Assembly: GCA_902516685.1 (NCBI GenBank)
Contig: CABXZJ010000003.1
Span: 3,250 to 67,249 of the forward strand
Direction: 5' to 3'
Length of the DNA stretch: 64,000 bases
Source: an uncultured Formosa sp.
Lineage (GTDB): Bacteria > Bacteroidota > Bacteroidia > Flavobacteriales > Flavobacteriaceae
Position numbers and translations under genes: made by a program. The notes under the pieces are model-generated. The model ran no database searches and was not told the DNA's origin. It worked only from the letters and a program-made list of their open reading frames with translations. Positions 17,500-26,022 of this stretch are shown here, piece by piece. Numbering within the stretch: the first letter of the stretch is position 1; each line of letters starts with the position of its first letter.

Positions 17500-18435
17500 A
17501 TGACAATTACACAATTATATTACATTTTAGCTGTTGCTGAATTTAGTAATTTTACACAAGCTGCAAAACACTGTTCAGTAACTCAGCCTACACTTAGTAT
17601 GCAGATTCAAAAATTAGAAGATGAACTAAAAATCCGAATTTTTGACCGTACAAAAAAACCTATTGAACTTACGAATGTAGGAGTAAAAATAGTGACCCAG
17701 GCAAAAACTATTTTGGCGGAAGTTGAAAGAGTTAATGATATTATAGATCAAGAAAAAGGATTCATTGGGGGTGAGTTTAAATTAGGAATTTCAAATTCAA
17801 TAATGCCCACACTTTTACCTTTATTTTTTAAAAAATTTGTTAACAGGTATCCAAATGTAAAACTAAATATTGAGGAGCTTAAAACAAATGATATAATTAA
17901 TAAAATTAAAGAAGGTAGTTTAGATGGGGGCATTGTAAGCACTCCACTAAATTTGAAAGATATTAAAGAGCGTGTAATATTCTATGAAAAATTAGTTGGT
18001 TATATATCTGAGAATCACAGGTTAAAAGATAAAACTTTAATTGAAATATCAGATTTGGATGTTAATGATATTTTGTTCAAAGAAAATGGTAATTCCCTTA
18101 GAAATATGGTTTTCAATATGACTAAAAATAAAGATATAACTCAAAATAATATCTTTAACTTAAAGAGCGACAGCATAGAAATGTTAGTCAAATTGACAAA
18201 TGAAGGGATGGGAATGACTGTTTTGCCATATTTAAACACTCTGGACTTAAAAACTAATGAAATAAAAAATTTACGTTTTTTTAAAAATCCACATCCAGTT
18301 AGGGAAGTGAGTCTAGTATACAACATAAGTGAATTAAAAATTCAAATTATTAACAGTATTCACAAAACGATTTCGGAGAATATTAAAGATTTAATTAAAT
18401 ATCAAAAAGATATCAAAATAATTAGTCCAATCTAG
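17500..18435 (+). CDS. OxyR-like LysR regulator lacking both redox cysteines
   Basis: 311-residue LysR-family regulator. N-terminal HTH (AKHCSVTQPTLSMQIQKLED) and a periplasmic-binding-like effector domain that matches flavobacterial OxyR along its length, for example GFIGGEFKLGIS, GMGMTVLPYL and NPHPVREVSLVY. In OxyR the peroxide sensor is a Cys pair in the pattern GHCFR...C. Here those positions read GNSLRNMVFNMT, giving S199 and T208. The only cysteine in the protein is C25 in the HTH. It therefore cannot sense peroxide by the OxyR disulfide. No catalase or peroxidase gene is adjacent. It may be a constitutive or differently tuned paralogue; the genuine OxyR would be elsewhere. Confidence 0.85.
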   Translation: MTITQLYYILAVAEFSNFTQAAKHCSVTQPTLSMQIQKLEDELKIRIFDRTKKPIELTNVGVKIVTQAKTILAEVERVNDIIDQEKGFIGGEFKLGISNSIMPTLLPLFFKKFVNRYPNVKLNIEELKTNDIINKIKEGSLDGGIVSTPLNLKDIKERVIFYEKLVGYISENHRLKDKTLIEISDLDVNDILFKENGNSLRNMVFNMTKNKDITQNNIFNLKSDSIEMLVKLTNEGMGMTVLPYLNTLDLKTNEIKNLRFFKNPHPVREVSLVYNISELKIQIINSIHKTISENIKDLIKYQKDIKIISPI

Positions 18436-18492
18436 ATAAATAAGTTTACAGTATTCAATAAGGATGTCAAATATTTTAGATTTTTATATTCA

Positions 18493-18948
18493 TTAAGGTT
18501 TCATTTTTAGAGTCCATTGAAATTTAAACTTTGACACTGAATCTCCAAAACTATCAACCCCTTCAGAGGTTAGAAAAATTGTTTGACTAGTATTTGATTG
18601 AATTAACCTGTCTAATGCATTATCAATAATTTGACCTTGGTCACAGTAAAAACTAATTCTCCCCCTAGCCTTTTTTGTGAATTTTGCTTCATTACTAATA
18701 ACTAGCATTGATACATTACAATTTAATTGTTTTATTTTTAATAATAAAAGAGCCCCTGTTGATAATTCAGCTGCCATCCCTTGAACAGCCCAAAACATTG
18801 ATTTAAAAGGATTTTTATTAAACCAATTATGACGAACTTTAACATGACATTTTTTCGAGTCTATTAATTTAACTCTAACTCCACATAAAAATGCTGAAGG
18901 GAGGTTAAAAATCAGAAAAAAATTAAGTTTTTTGGCATTAGAAAACAT
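18493..18948 (-). CDS. DUF4442 hotdog-fold protein
   Basis: 151 residues with the hotdog thioesterase-like fold of the DUF4442 group: the central helix region FWAVQGMAAELSTGALLLLKI and the strand ending KKARGRISFYCDQGQ. Related proteins hydrolyse acyl-CoA or are of unknown substrate. The N-terminal half contains RVKLIDSKKCHVKVRHNWFN, typical of the domain. It is convergent with the OxyR-like gene (57 bases apart) and has no evident partner. Function as an acyl thioesterase is only a family-level inference. Confidence 0.7.
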   Translation of the reverse strand: MFSNAKKLNFFLIFNLPSAFLCGVRVKLIDSKKCHVKVRHNWFNKNPFKSMFWAVQGMAAELSTGALLLLKIKQLNCNVSMLVISNEAKFTKKARGRISFYCDQGQIIDNALDRLIQSNTSQTIFLTSEGVDSFGDSVSKFKFQWTLKMKP

Positions 18949-19149
18949 ACTAATAGTTTAATCTTCAACTAAGTTAATGTTATTTTTTCTGTAATTAAAT
19001 TAAAAATTTTAATGTAAATCAATTCGAAAAGTTAAAATACAAATACTTAGCATATTATTTAAATAATTAAACAAACACTTTTTGATGTATAAATTTAAAA
19101 GTCTTAAATGATATTTTTAAATCATTGTTGTATTTTAGATAAAAAAAAC

Positions 19150-20637
19150 ATGAGGAAAACTATTTTATTTATTTTTTTATTATCCTTAAATCTTGGTTAT
19201 ACACAAAATTTAAAAATTATAACAGACACTGCTATTTTTACTAACCATAAATCAATTATTAAAGGAGTACCAATTAATTATACCGCTGAAGTAGGAATGC
19301 AACCTGTTTGGAATAAAGATGGTAATGTTATCGCTAGCTTATTTTATACATACTATACAAGGGATAATATTAAAAATATTGGTAATCGCCCAATCATCAT
19401 TTCATTTAATGGTGGTCCTGGGTCAGCTTCTGTCTGGATGCATATGGCATATACTGGTCCAAGAATTTTAAATGTAGATAATGAGGGTTATCCTATTCAG
19501 CCCTATGGGTTCAAAAATAATCCAAATTCAATTTTAGATGAAGCTGATATTGTGTTTGTTAACCCTGTTAATACTGCTTATTCAAGAATGCTTAAAGATA
19601 AAGACGGTGAACTTCCTGATCGTAGCAATTTTTTTGGTATCAATGAAGATATCGCCTATTTATCAAATTGGATTAACACGTTCATAACCAGAAAAAATCG
19701 TTGGGAATCTCCAAAATATATAATTGGTGAAAGCTATGGTGGAACTCGTGTAATGGGTCTATCATTATCGTTACAAGAAAATCAATGGATGTATTTAAAC
19801 GGTGTTATTTTAGTTTCACCCGCAGATTATAAGACTCTAAGAGTTGGTGGGCCTGTATCTTCAGCATTAAACTTACCTTACTATACTGCTAGTGCTTGGT
19901 ATCATAATATGTTACCAAAAACTCTTCAAAATAAAGATTTGTTGGAAATACTTCCTGAAGTCGAAGACTTCAGTATTAACATCCTTATTCCAGCTTTAGC
20001 AAAAGGTGGGTTTATAACTCTTGAAGAAAAAATGGAAGTAAGTAATAAAATGTCATATTATTCTGGTTTAAGTCAAAAGGTAATTCTTCAACACAACTTA
20101 GACATTCCAAATTCTTTTTTTTGGAAAGAATTACTACGAAATAGTACTGGTCAAACAATTGGACGTTTAGATTCTCGTTATTTGGGTATTGATAAAAAAG
20201 AAGCTGGTAACAAACCTGATTATAACGCTGAGTTGTCCTCATGGCTACATAGTTTCACACCTGCAATAAATCATTATATCAAAAATGAATTAAAATTTAA
20301 AACAGATACAAAATATAATATGTTTGGTTCAGTAAGACCTTGGAATAATGACAACGATAATACTAGAGATAACTTACGTTCTGCTATGGCTCAAAATCCT
20401 TATTTGAAAGTTTTAAATCAATCCGGTTATTACGATGGTGCAACAACATATTTTAGTGCTAAATATAACCTTTCGCAAATAGATCCAAGTGGTAAAATGA
20501 AGGACAGATTGAAGTTTAAAGGATACAGAAGCGGTCATATGATGTATCTTAGAAATGATGATCTGATACAATCAAATGAAGATCTTAGAATCTTTATTAG
20601 GGAATCATCTACAAATGGTAAAGCTGCTAAATACTAA
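19150..20637 (+). CDS. S10 family serine carboxypeptidase-like exported protease
   Basis: 495 residues from ATG 19150, with signal peptide MRKTILFIFLLSLNLGYTQ; the frame extends back to an ATG at 19108, but that would put 14 polar and Cys-rich residues before the signal, so the later start is chosen. Serine carboxypeptidase features: oxyanion loop FNGGPGSASVW, nucleophile region GESYGGTRVMG, acid in GYYDGATTYF and catalytic histidine in RSGHMMYLRND. It probably degrades peptides in the periplasm or outside the cell. The next gene starts inside its stop codon (TAATG), so translation is coupled. Confidence 0.88.
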   Translation: MRKTILFIFLLSLNLGYTQNLKIITDTAIFTNHKSIIKGVPINYTAEVGMQPVWNKDGNVIASLFYTYYTRDNIKNIGNRPIIISFNGGPGSASVWMHMAYTGPRILNVDNEGYPIQPYGFKNNPNSILDEADIVFVNPVNTAYSRMLKDKDGELPDRSNFFGINEDIAYLSNWINTFITRKNRWESPKYIIGESYGGTRVMGLSLSLQENQWMYLNGVILVSPADYKTLRVGGPVSSALNLPYYTASAWYHNMLPKTLQNKDLLEILPEVEDFSINILIPALAKGGFITLEEKMEVSNKMSYYSGLSQKVILQHNLDIPNSFFWKELLRNSTGQTIGRLDSRYLGIDKKEAGNKPDYNAELSSWLHSFTPAINHYIKNELKFKTDTKYNMFGSVRPWNNDNDNTRDNLRSAMAQNPYLKVLNQSGYYDGATTYFSAKYNLSQIDPSGKMKDRLKFKGYRSGHMMYLRNDDLIQSNEDLRIFIRESSTNGKAAKY

Positions 20638-21644
20638 TGAAAAGTGAAAAAGTAAGTATTTTAATACCATTTAAAAACACTGAAAAATACCTTGCGGATT
20701 GTCTAAATTCAATATTAAATCAAACTTATAAAAATTGGCAAGCCATTTTAGTTGATGACAATTCTATTGATGAAAGTTTAAATATTGTAAATGAGTTTTC
20801 AAAAAGTGACTCAAGAATAATTGTTTTAAAAAATAAAGGAAATGGAATAATTGAGGCATTAAAGACTGCTTATAATAAAGCAGATGGAAAATTTATCACC
20901 CGGATGGACAGTGACGATTTAATGACAACAAATAAAATTAAATTTATGGTTAATGACTTAAAATTTAAAGGACCTGGTCATATTGCCTTAGGACTAGTAC
21001 GTTACTTTTCTGAATCAGGGATAAAAGAAGGTTACAAACGTTATCAAGATTGGCTAAATAGTTTGATTTCAAAAGGAAAAAGCTTTAGTGACATCTATAA
21101 AGAGTGTGTGATTCCGTCTCCTTGTTGGATGCTATATCGATCAGATTTCGATAAAACAAATGGATTTAGTTCAAGTACATATCCTGAAGATTATGATTTA
21201 GCATTTCGATTTTATGAAAATGGTTTTAAATGCATACCATGCAATAAAGTTTTACATTTATGGAGAGATTATCCATTTAGAACTTCCCGTACAAATATAA
21301 ATTATAAAGAAAATAGCTTTTTGAAACTCAAAATAAATTACTTTTTAAAACTCTCATACAATCCATTAAAAACATTAGTTTTATGGGGAGCAGGTAAGAA
21401 AGGAAAAAAAACTGCAAGTTTACTAATCTCAACTAAAACTCCTTTTGTTTGGATTTGTAATAATCCAAACAAAATTGGTTTAAAAATCTATGATGTTATT
21501 TTGAAACCTTGGCAAAAATTAAACAGCATTTCAAATTGTCAAAGTATAATTACAATAGCAAATGAAAATTCACAGACTGACATCAAAGCTTATTTTGAAA
21601 GTCGTAAAATGAAAAATATGGTAGACTACTTCTTCTTTTGTTAA
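20637..21644 (+). CDS. Glycosyltransferase family 2 with extra C-terminal Rossmann-like segment
   Basis: 335 residues. N-terminal GT-A domain with the nucleotide-binding DDNSIDESLNIV and the metal-binding TRMDSDD. After about residue 235 comes a second segment that starts with the glycine-rich VLWGAGKKGKKTA and ends in a short strand pattern (SIITIANENS), which resembles a small nucleotide-binding Rossmann fold found at the ends of some GT2 proteins. It overlaps the S10 peptidase stop by one base. The sugar and acceptor are not apparent; no other polysaccharide genes are adjacent, which makes capsule synthesis unlikely. Confidence 0.85.
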   Translation: MKSEKVSILIPFKNTEKYLADCLNSILNQTYKNWQAILVDDNSIDESLNIVNEFSKSDSRIIVLKNKGNGIIEALKTAYNKADGKFITRMDSDDLMTTNKIKFMVNDLKFKGPGHIALGLVRYFSESGIKEGYKRYQDWLNSLISKGKSFSDIYKECVIPSPCWMLYRSDFDKTNGFSSSTYPEDYDLAFRFYENGFKCIPCNKVLHLWRDYPFRTSRTNINYKENSFLKLKINYFLKLSYNPLKTLVLWGAGKKGKKTASLLISTKTPFVWICNNPNKIGLKIYDVILKPWQKLNSISNCQSIITIANENSQTDIKAYFESRKMKNMVDYFFFC

Positions 21645-21666
21645 TTGATTAATTGAGCTATATTTG
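21636..21666 (+). promoter_or_regulatory. Promoter of the batA-like operon
   Basis: A TTTTG at 21636-21640 and TATATTTG at 21659-21666 are separated by 18 bases, a good match to the Bacteroidota TTTG / TAnnTTTG promoter. Transcription would begin near 21672. It overlaps the upstream TTG (21664), so the ATG at 21679 is the likely start of the gene. Confidence 0.65.
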
Positions 21667-21678
21667 AAAAAAATGTAT

Positions 21679-23595
21679 ATGCAATTTGAAAAACCAGAAT
21701 TTTTTTATCTTTTAATAGCTCTGATAATACCGGTTTTAGTGCACTTATTTCAGCTGAGACGTTTTAAAGTTCAAGAATTTACAAACGTAGCCGTTCTTCA
21801 AAAAATAATTATAGAAAACAGACATAGCAGTGTAATAAAAAAATGGTTGGTTTTGGTGCTGAGAATCCTTGCGATAACATCAATTATTTTAGCTTTCACA
21901 AAACCGTTTGCAAGTAAACATAATTCTAATGTAAACTCAGCAGAAATCGTAATTTATATTGACAACTCTTTCAGTATGGAAGCAAGAGGTGTTAGTGGGC
22001 CATTACTTAAACAAGCTGTTCAGAACATTTTAACATCCTCTATCCCAATTGAAAAAATAAGTGTATTCACAAATACTAAAACTTATAGAAATCGTAGTTT
22101 AAGAGAACTAAAACAAGAGCTACTTGACATCAAATATTCTAGTAATCAACTTTCAGTTAAAAATGCGCTGTTAAAGGGTAATAATTTATTTGATAAATCA
22201 AAAAAAAATAAAAGGTATTTGATTTATATATCAGATTTTCAGCGTCATAAAGAGGATCTTAAAATCACAAAAGATTCAAGCTACGAACTAATTTTAATCC
22301 CTAAAAGACCTGTAAAAAATTTAAATAATTATATTGAAAAAATTCAAATTAAAAATAATCAGAACAACTATGAGCTTGAAGTTTTTGCAAAAAAATCTTC
22401 AAATAATATAGACCCCTTGTCCATAAGTTTGTATAACAAAAGTAAACTAATTGGTAAAACTCTTCTTGAAAATTCTAAAGACTACAAAACAACTTTTACA
22501 ATTGATAATAGTAAATCATTTTTAGGGAAATTTGTTTTGGATGATAATGGGCTTATGTATGATAACGACTTTTATTTTAATATTACAAAAACTAATAAAG
22601 TTGATGTTTTAGGTCTAGGAAGTTCTGAGCCAAATTACTTAAATAAAATTTTTACTAATGATAAATTTTTATATGAATTTATTAAATTGAAAAACCTTGA
22701 TTATAGTAAAATACAGCAAAAAGATTTGGTAATAATTTCTGAGCCAAAAAATCTTTCAAAAGCACTTATTAATAATTTAAAATTATTTTTGAGTTCTGGA
22801 GGAACTGTAATTTTTATCCCTGCAGTCGATGGTAAAATTAATAACTACAATGAGTTTTTAGAACTTGAAAAAATAAGCTTTGGAAAATTGGTCAAAAATG
22901 AAAAAAAAATAACAGTTATTGACTTTGAGCACCCAATTTTTAAACAAGTATTTAAAAGAAATGTGAGTAACTTTAATTACCCAAGGGTGAAAACCTATTA
23001 TGAGGTAAACACACCAGCTAAATCATTGTTAAATTTTGAAGGAGATAAGCCTTTTTTAATCCAAAAAAGAAGATTATTTTTTTTCACTGCAGCAATAGAA
23101 TTAAAAAATTCAAATTTTACAAATTCACCATTAATTGTTACAACGCTTTATGCAATTGGAAAATCAAGTTTTAAAAACTCTAATTTGTATTATGACTTGG
23201 GTACAAAAAATGAACTAGATTTTAAGCATAAGCTTAAAAATAATTCAGTTGTAAAACTTATTTCTGAAGATGAAATTATTGTACCAAAACAAATAAATAA
23301 AAACTCAAAACTTAAAATAACTTTTGAAGATTTACCCACCCAAGCAGGTCATTATGCATTATGTGAAAATAATGACACCCTTAAACTTATAAGCTTCAAT
23401 TATAACAGAGATGAGAGTTTATTGCGTTATCATAACTTGGAGAATTCAAAGTCCTATAAAATAGTTAACTCTATTGAAAATTCAATGGAGTCTATAAAAA
23501 GTGAAGTTTTAATTGATGGATTGTGGAAATGGTTTGTTATTTTTGCCACAATATTTTTAGTTTTGGAATTACTAATCTTAAAAATTTTTCAATGA
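21679..23595 (+). CDS. BatA-domain membrane protein
   Basis: 638 residues from ATG 21679. N-terminus MQFEKPEFFYLLIALIIPV followed by LVHLFQLRRFKVQEFTNVA and a second helix (WLVLVLRILAITSIILAFTKPF) is the BatA (aerotolerance-type) membrane domain. A degenerate von Willebrand A-like region follows (EIVIYIDNSFSMEARG), then a long periplasmic part with a DUF-like CARDB/glutamine amidotransferase-like stretch, and a final helix (WFVIFATIFLVLELLILKIF). The frame extends upstream to TTG 21664, rejected because of the promoter at 21636-21666. It overlaps the dihydroorotase-like gene by 4 bases (ATGA). Function unknown; Bat proteins are usually tied to envelope stress. Confidence 0.85.
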   Translation: MQFEKPEFFYLLIALIIPVLVHLFQLRRFKVQEFTNVAVLQKIIIENRHSSVIKKWLVLVLRILAITSIILAFTKPFASKHNSNVNSAEIVIYIDNSFSMEARGVSGPLLKQAVQNILTSSIPIEKISVFTNTKTYRNRSLRELKQELLDIKYSSNQLSVKNALLKGNNLFDKSKKNKRYLIYISDFQRHKEDLKITKDSSYELILIPKRPVKNLNNYIEKIQIKNNQNNYELEVFAKKSSNNIDPLSISLYNKSKLIGKTLLENSKDYKTTFTIDNSKSFLGKFVLDDNGLMYDNDFYFNITKTNKVDVLGLGSSEPNYLNKIFTNDKFLYEFIKLKNLDYSKIQQKDLVIISEPKNLSKALINNLKLFLSSGGTVIFIPAVDGKINNYNEFLELEKISFGKLVKNEKKITVIDFEHPIFKQVFKRNVSNFNYPRVKTYYEVNTPAKSLLNFEGDKPFLIQKRRLFFFTAAIELKNSNFTNSPLIVTTLYAIGKSSFKNSNLYYDLGTKNELDFKHKLKNNSVVKLISEDEIIVPKQINKNSKLKITFEDLPTQAGHYALCENNDTLKLISFNYNRDESLLRYHNLENSKSYKIVNSIENSMESIKSEVLIDGLWKWFVIFATIFLVLELLILKIFQ

Positions 23596-24851
23596 ATGTA
23601 ATCATAAAATCTGCTACTATTCTTGATAAAAAAAGTTATTTCAATAATACTACTCAAGATATTTTAGTTGAGAATGGTATAATTACAAAAATTTCATCCT
23701 CAATAAAAAATTCAAAAAATTATCCTTTAATTCAATTTGAAAATCTTCATGTATCACAAGGTTGGTTCGATAGTAGTGTTTGTTTTGGTGAACCTGGTTA
23801 CGAAATCCGTGAAACTATAAAAAATGGATTGAATGTGGCTGGAAAGTCAGGTTTTACCTCAATTGCCCTTCAGCCGAATACATTTCCTGTTATGGACGAT
23901 AGTTCGGCAATTACTTTTGCTATTTCAGACAGAAATCAATCTTCTGCTACTTACCTTTTCCCAACAGCAGCTCTGACTATGAAATCAGATGGCAAACATT
24001 TAGCAGAGCTTTATGATATGTACAATTGTGGAAGTATCGCATTTGGAGATTATAAAAAACCCATTAAAAATCCAAATATTTTAAAAATTGGTCTGCAATA
24101 CGCTTCTAGTTTCGGAGGTTTAATCCAATCTTACCCTGAAGATATTGATATTGCACAGAATGGCGCTATGAATGAAAATATTAGTAGCACGAAATTAGGT
24201 CTAAAAGGAAATCCTGAACTCGCCGAAGCACTACAAGTCTCTAGAGATTTAGAAATTTTAAAATATGCCGGTGGTAAACTTCATATTCCAACAATCTCTA
24301 CCACTGAGTCAGTTAAACTTATTCGTAATGCGAAAGACAAAGGGCTTGATATAAGTTGCAGCGTAGCTATCCACAACTTGATTTTCAAAGACAATAACGT
24401 CGAAAATTATAATACAAATTTTAAAGTTACCCCCCCGCTCAGGACACAAAATTGTATAGATTCGCTTTTGAAAGGCCTAAATGATAATACAATTGATATG
24501 GTAACCTCAGACCACAACCCGATTAACATAGAAGAAAAACGAGTAGATTTTGATTCTGCAGCATTTGGAACTATTGGCTTGGAGAGTGCTTTTGGTGCAT
24601 TAAATTCAATTTTTTCGACAAAAAAAAGTATCGAATTTCTCACAAATGGTAAAGAACGATTTGGAATTCAAGCTATTTCAATAAATATTGGCAATAAATG
24701 TGATCTAAGCCTTTTTAATCCCAAGGGTTCTTATGTCTTTAATGATACCCACATTAATTCTAAATCTAAAAATTCCATTTTTATTGGTCATAAGTTAAAA
24801 GGAATTGTTTATGGAGTAATAGCCAATAATCGTATGGAACTAATTACCTAA
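23592..24851 (+). CDS. Dihydroorotase-like amidohydrolase without zinc ligands
   Basis: 419 residues from ATG 23592, which overlaps the BatA-like stop by 4 bases. The frame is open further upstream, but that part overlaps the preceding gene and is not homologous. Family features of dihydroorotase: GWFDSSVCFGEPG (residues 57-69), PNTFPVMDD, LHIPTIST, TPPLRTQ and TSDHNP. In catalytic enzymes the first is GxxDxHxH; here the two metal histidines are S62 and C64. The Asp of TSDHNP is kept. I recognise this SxC form as a recurrent flavobacterial variant, so it is a conserved pseudoenzyme rather than a damaged copy. It may partner the genuine aspartate carbamoyltransferase or have another role. Confidence 0.85.
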   Translation: MNVIIKSATILDKKSYFNNTTQDILVENGIITKISSSIKNSKNYPLIQFENLHVSQGWFDSSVCFGEPGYEIRETIKNGLNVAGKSGFTSIALQPNTFPVMDDSSAITFAISDRNQSSATYLFPTAALTMKSDGKHLAELYDMYNCGSIAFGDYKKPIKNPNILKIGLQYASSFGGLIQSYPEDIDIAQNGAMNENISSTKLGLKGNPELAEALQVSRDLEILKYAGGKLHIPTISTTESVKLIRNAKDKGLDISCSVAIHNLIFKDNNVENYNTNFKVTPPLRTQNCIDSLLKGLNDNTIDMVTSDHNPINIEEKRVDFDSAAFGTIGLESAFGALNSIFSTKKSIEFLTNGKERFGIQAISINIGNKCDLSLFNPKGSYVFNDTHINSKSKNSIFIGHKLKGIVYGVIANNRMELIT

Positions 24852-24862
24852 TTTTTACGTCT

Positions 24863-25174
24863 ATGAAACCTGAAAAATCCACAGCTTTGATAAGTTATCT
24901 TGGAGTTATTGGATTATTAATAGCATATTTAAACAATATAAAACTTGAAAGTGATTTTGTTAGTTTTCACATTCGACAATCTTTAGGGCTTTGTTTAGTA
25001 TTCTACCTGCTTGGGTACATCGTAGGAAGTTTTGACAGTTGGATGATTACAATTGCATTTTGGATATTTATTATTACATTAAACATTTATGGAATCACAA
25101 CCGCTATTTCTGGGTCAAAAAAACCTGTTCCTTTGGTTGGTGTATTTTTTCAAAATATCTTTAAAAAAAATTAG
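24863..25174 (+). CDS. Small DUF4870-like membrane protein
   Basis: 103 residues with three hydrophobic segments (ALISYLGVIGLLIAYL, LGLCLVFYLLGYIVG, WMITIAFWIFIITLNIYGI) and the internal motif FHIRQSLGL, which resembles the FHxxQ signature of DUF4870 and related small membrane proteins. It lies 11 bases after the dihydroorotase-like gene and 8 bases before the esterase gene, so it belongs to the same operon. No catalytic residues are evident. Function unknown. Confidence 0.65.
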   Translation: MKPEKSTALISYLGVIGLLIAYLNNIKLESDFVSFHIRQSLGLCLVFYLLGYIVGSFDSWMITIAFWIFIITLNIYGITTAISGSKKPVPLVGVFFQNIFKKN

Positions 25175-25182
25175 TTAAAATT

Positions 25183-25836
25183 ATGTCTAAAACATTCCCT
25201 CTAGGCTCTGTGATACGTAATTCTAATCTTACTTCAGAATCACCACTATTAGTATTATTGCATGGATATGGAAGTGATGAAAATGATCTTTTTACATTTG
25301 CGAATGAGATGCCTAAAGAACTTTTGATAATTTCATTACGTGCCCCACATAAAATAAGCCCATACGGCTATGCTTGGTATGCAATAAATTTTGATGCAGA
25401 TCAAAAAAAATGGAATGATCTAGAACAAGCAAAAAATGCTATGAAATCAATAAATAAGTGCATAGAGACTGCTTGCTCGTTGTATAATATAAATAATTCA
25501 AATATTAGTATCCTGGGATTTAGTCAAGGTTGTATTTTAAGTATAGCTTTAGCTTTAAATTATCCAAAAAAATTCAAAAATATTATCGGCCTTAGTGGTT
25601 ATATATGCGAAGATTTTTTAAATAAAAACTATCAAGAGGAAAACCACGAACACCTTGATTTTTATTGCTCACATGGAAGTTCCGACCAAATAATTCCTGT
25701 AGAGTGGTCTAGAAAAACTCCAAAATTTTTAAAAAAATTAAAAATTAATTGCAAGTATAGTGAGTTTCCTACTGGACATGGAATTACAACTCAAAACCTT
25801 TTTGAAGTTAAAGAATGGTTAAAAGTTCGTATATAA
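25183..25836 (+). CDS. Phospholipase/carboxylesterase family alpha/beta hydrolase
   Basis: 217 residues, the typical length of the small esterase/lysophospholipase group. The oxyanion motif is LLHGYGSDEND (residues 25-35), the nucleophile is S114 in GFSQG, the acid is in the GSSDQIIP segment and the catalytic histidine in PTGHGITTQN. No signal peptide, so cytosolic. Last gene of the batA-like operon. The natural substrate is not visible; such enzymes hydrolyse acyl or carboxyl esters of many kinds. Confidence 0.9.
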   Translation: MSKTFPLGSVIRNSNLTSESPLLVLLHGYGSDENDLFTFANEMPKELLIISLRAPHKISPYGYAWYAINFDADQKKWNDLEQAKNAMKSINKCIETACSLYNINNSNISILGFSQGCILSIALALNYPKKFKNIIGLSGYICEDFLNKNYQEENHEHLDFYCSHGSSDQIIPVEWSRKTPKFLKKLKINCKYSEFPTGHGITTQNLFEVKEWLKVRI

Positions 25837-25850
25837 AGATAAAGAATGTT

Positions 25851-26021
25851 CTAAGTTTGAGATTTCATTTGTATATTTTCAGCTTTTAACTTTTCAATTT
25901 TAATTTTAAATTTTTTTATATCTGTTTCATATTTTTCAATAATTTGCTTTGAATTTACATATTGAAAAATAATCAACAAGGTTGTAAATAGAAGTACATA
26001 TATAAGAAACTTTGATTTCAT
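25851..26021 (-). CDS. Small membrane-anchored coiled-coil protein (56 residues)
   Basis: Translation of the complement of 26021 to 25851 gives 56 residues beginning MKSKFLIYVLLFTTLLIIFQ, one transmembrane segment at residues 4-20, then a charged helical stretch (KQIIEKYETDIKKFKIKIEK) likely to form a coiled coil. It starts 1 base after the stop of the MBL hydrolase gene on the same strand, so the two are almost certainly co-transcribed and translationally coupled. It resembles small division-type membrane proteins such as FtsB/FtsL in layout but I cannot assign a family. Confidence 0.65.
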   Translation of the reverse strand: MKSKFLIYVLLFTTLLIIFQYVNSKQIIEKYETDIKKFKIKIEKLKAENIQMKSQT

Positions 26022-26022
26022 T

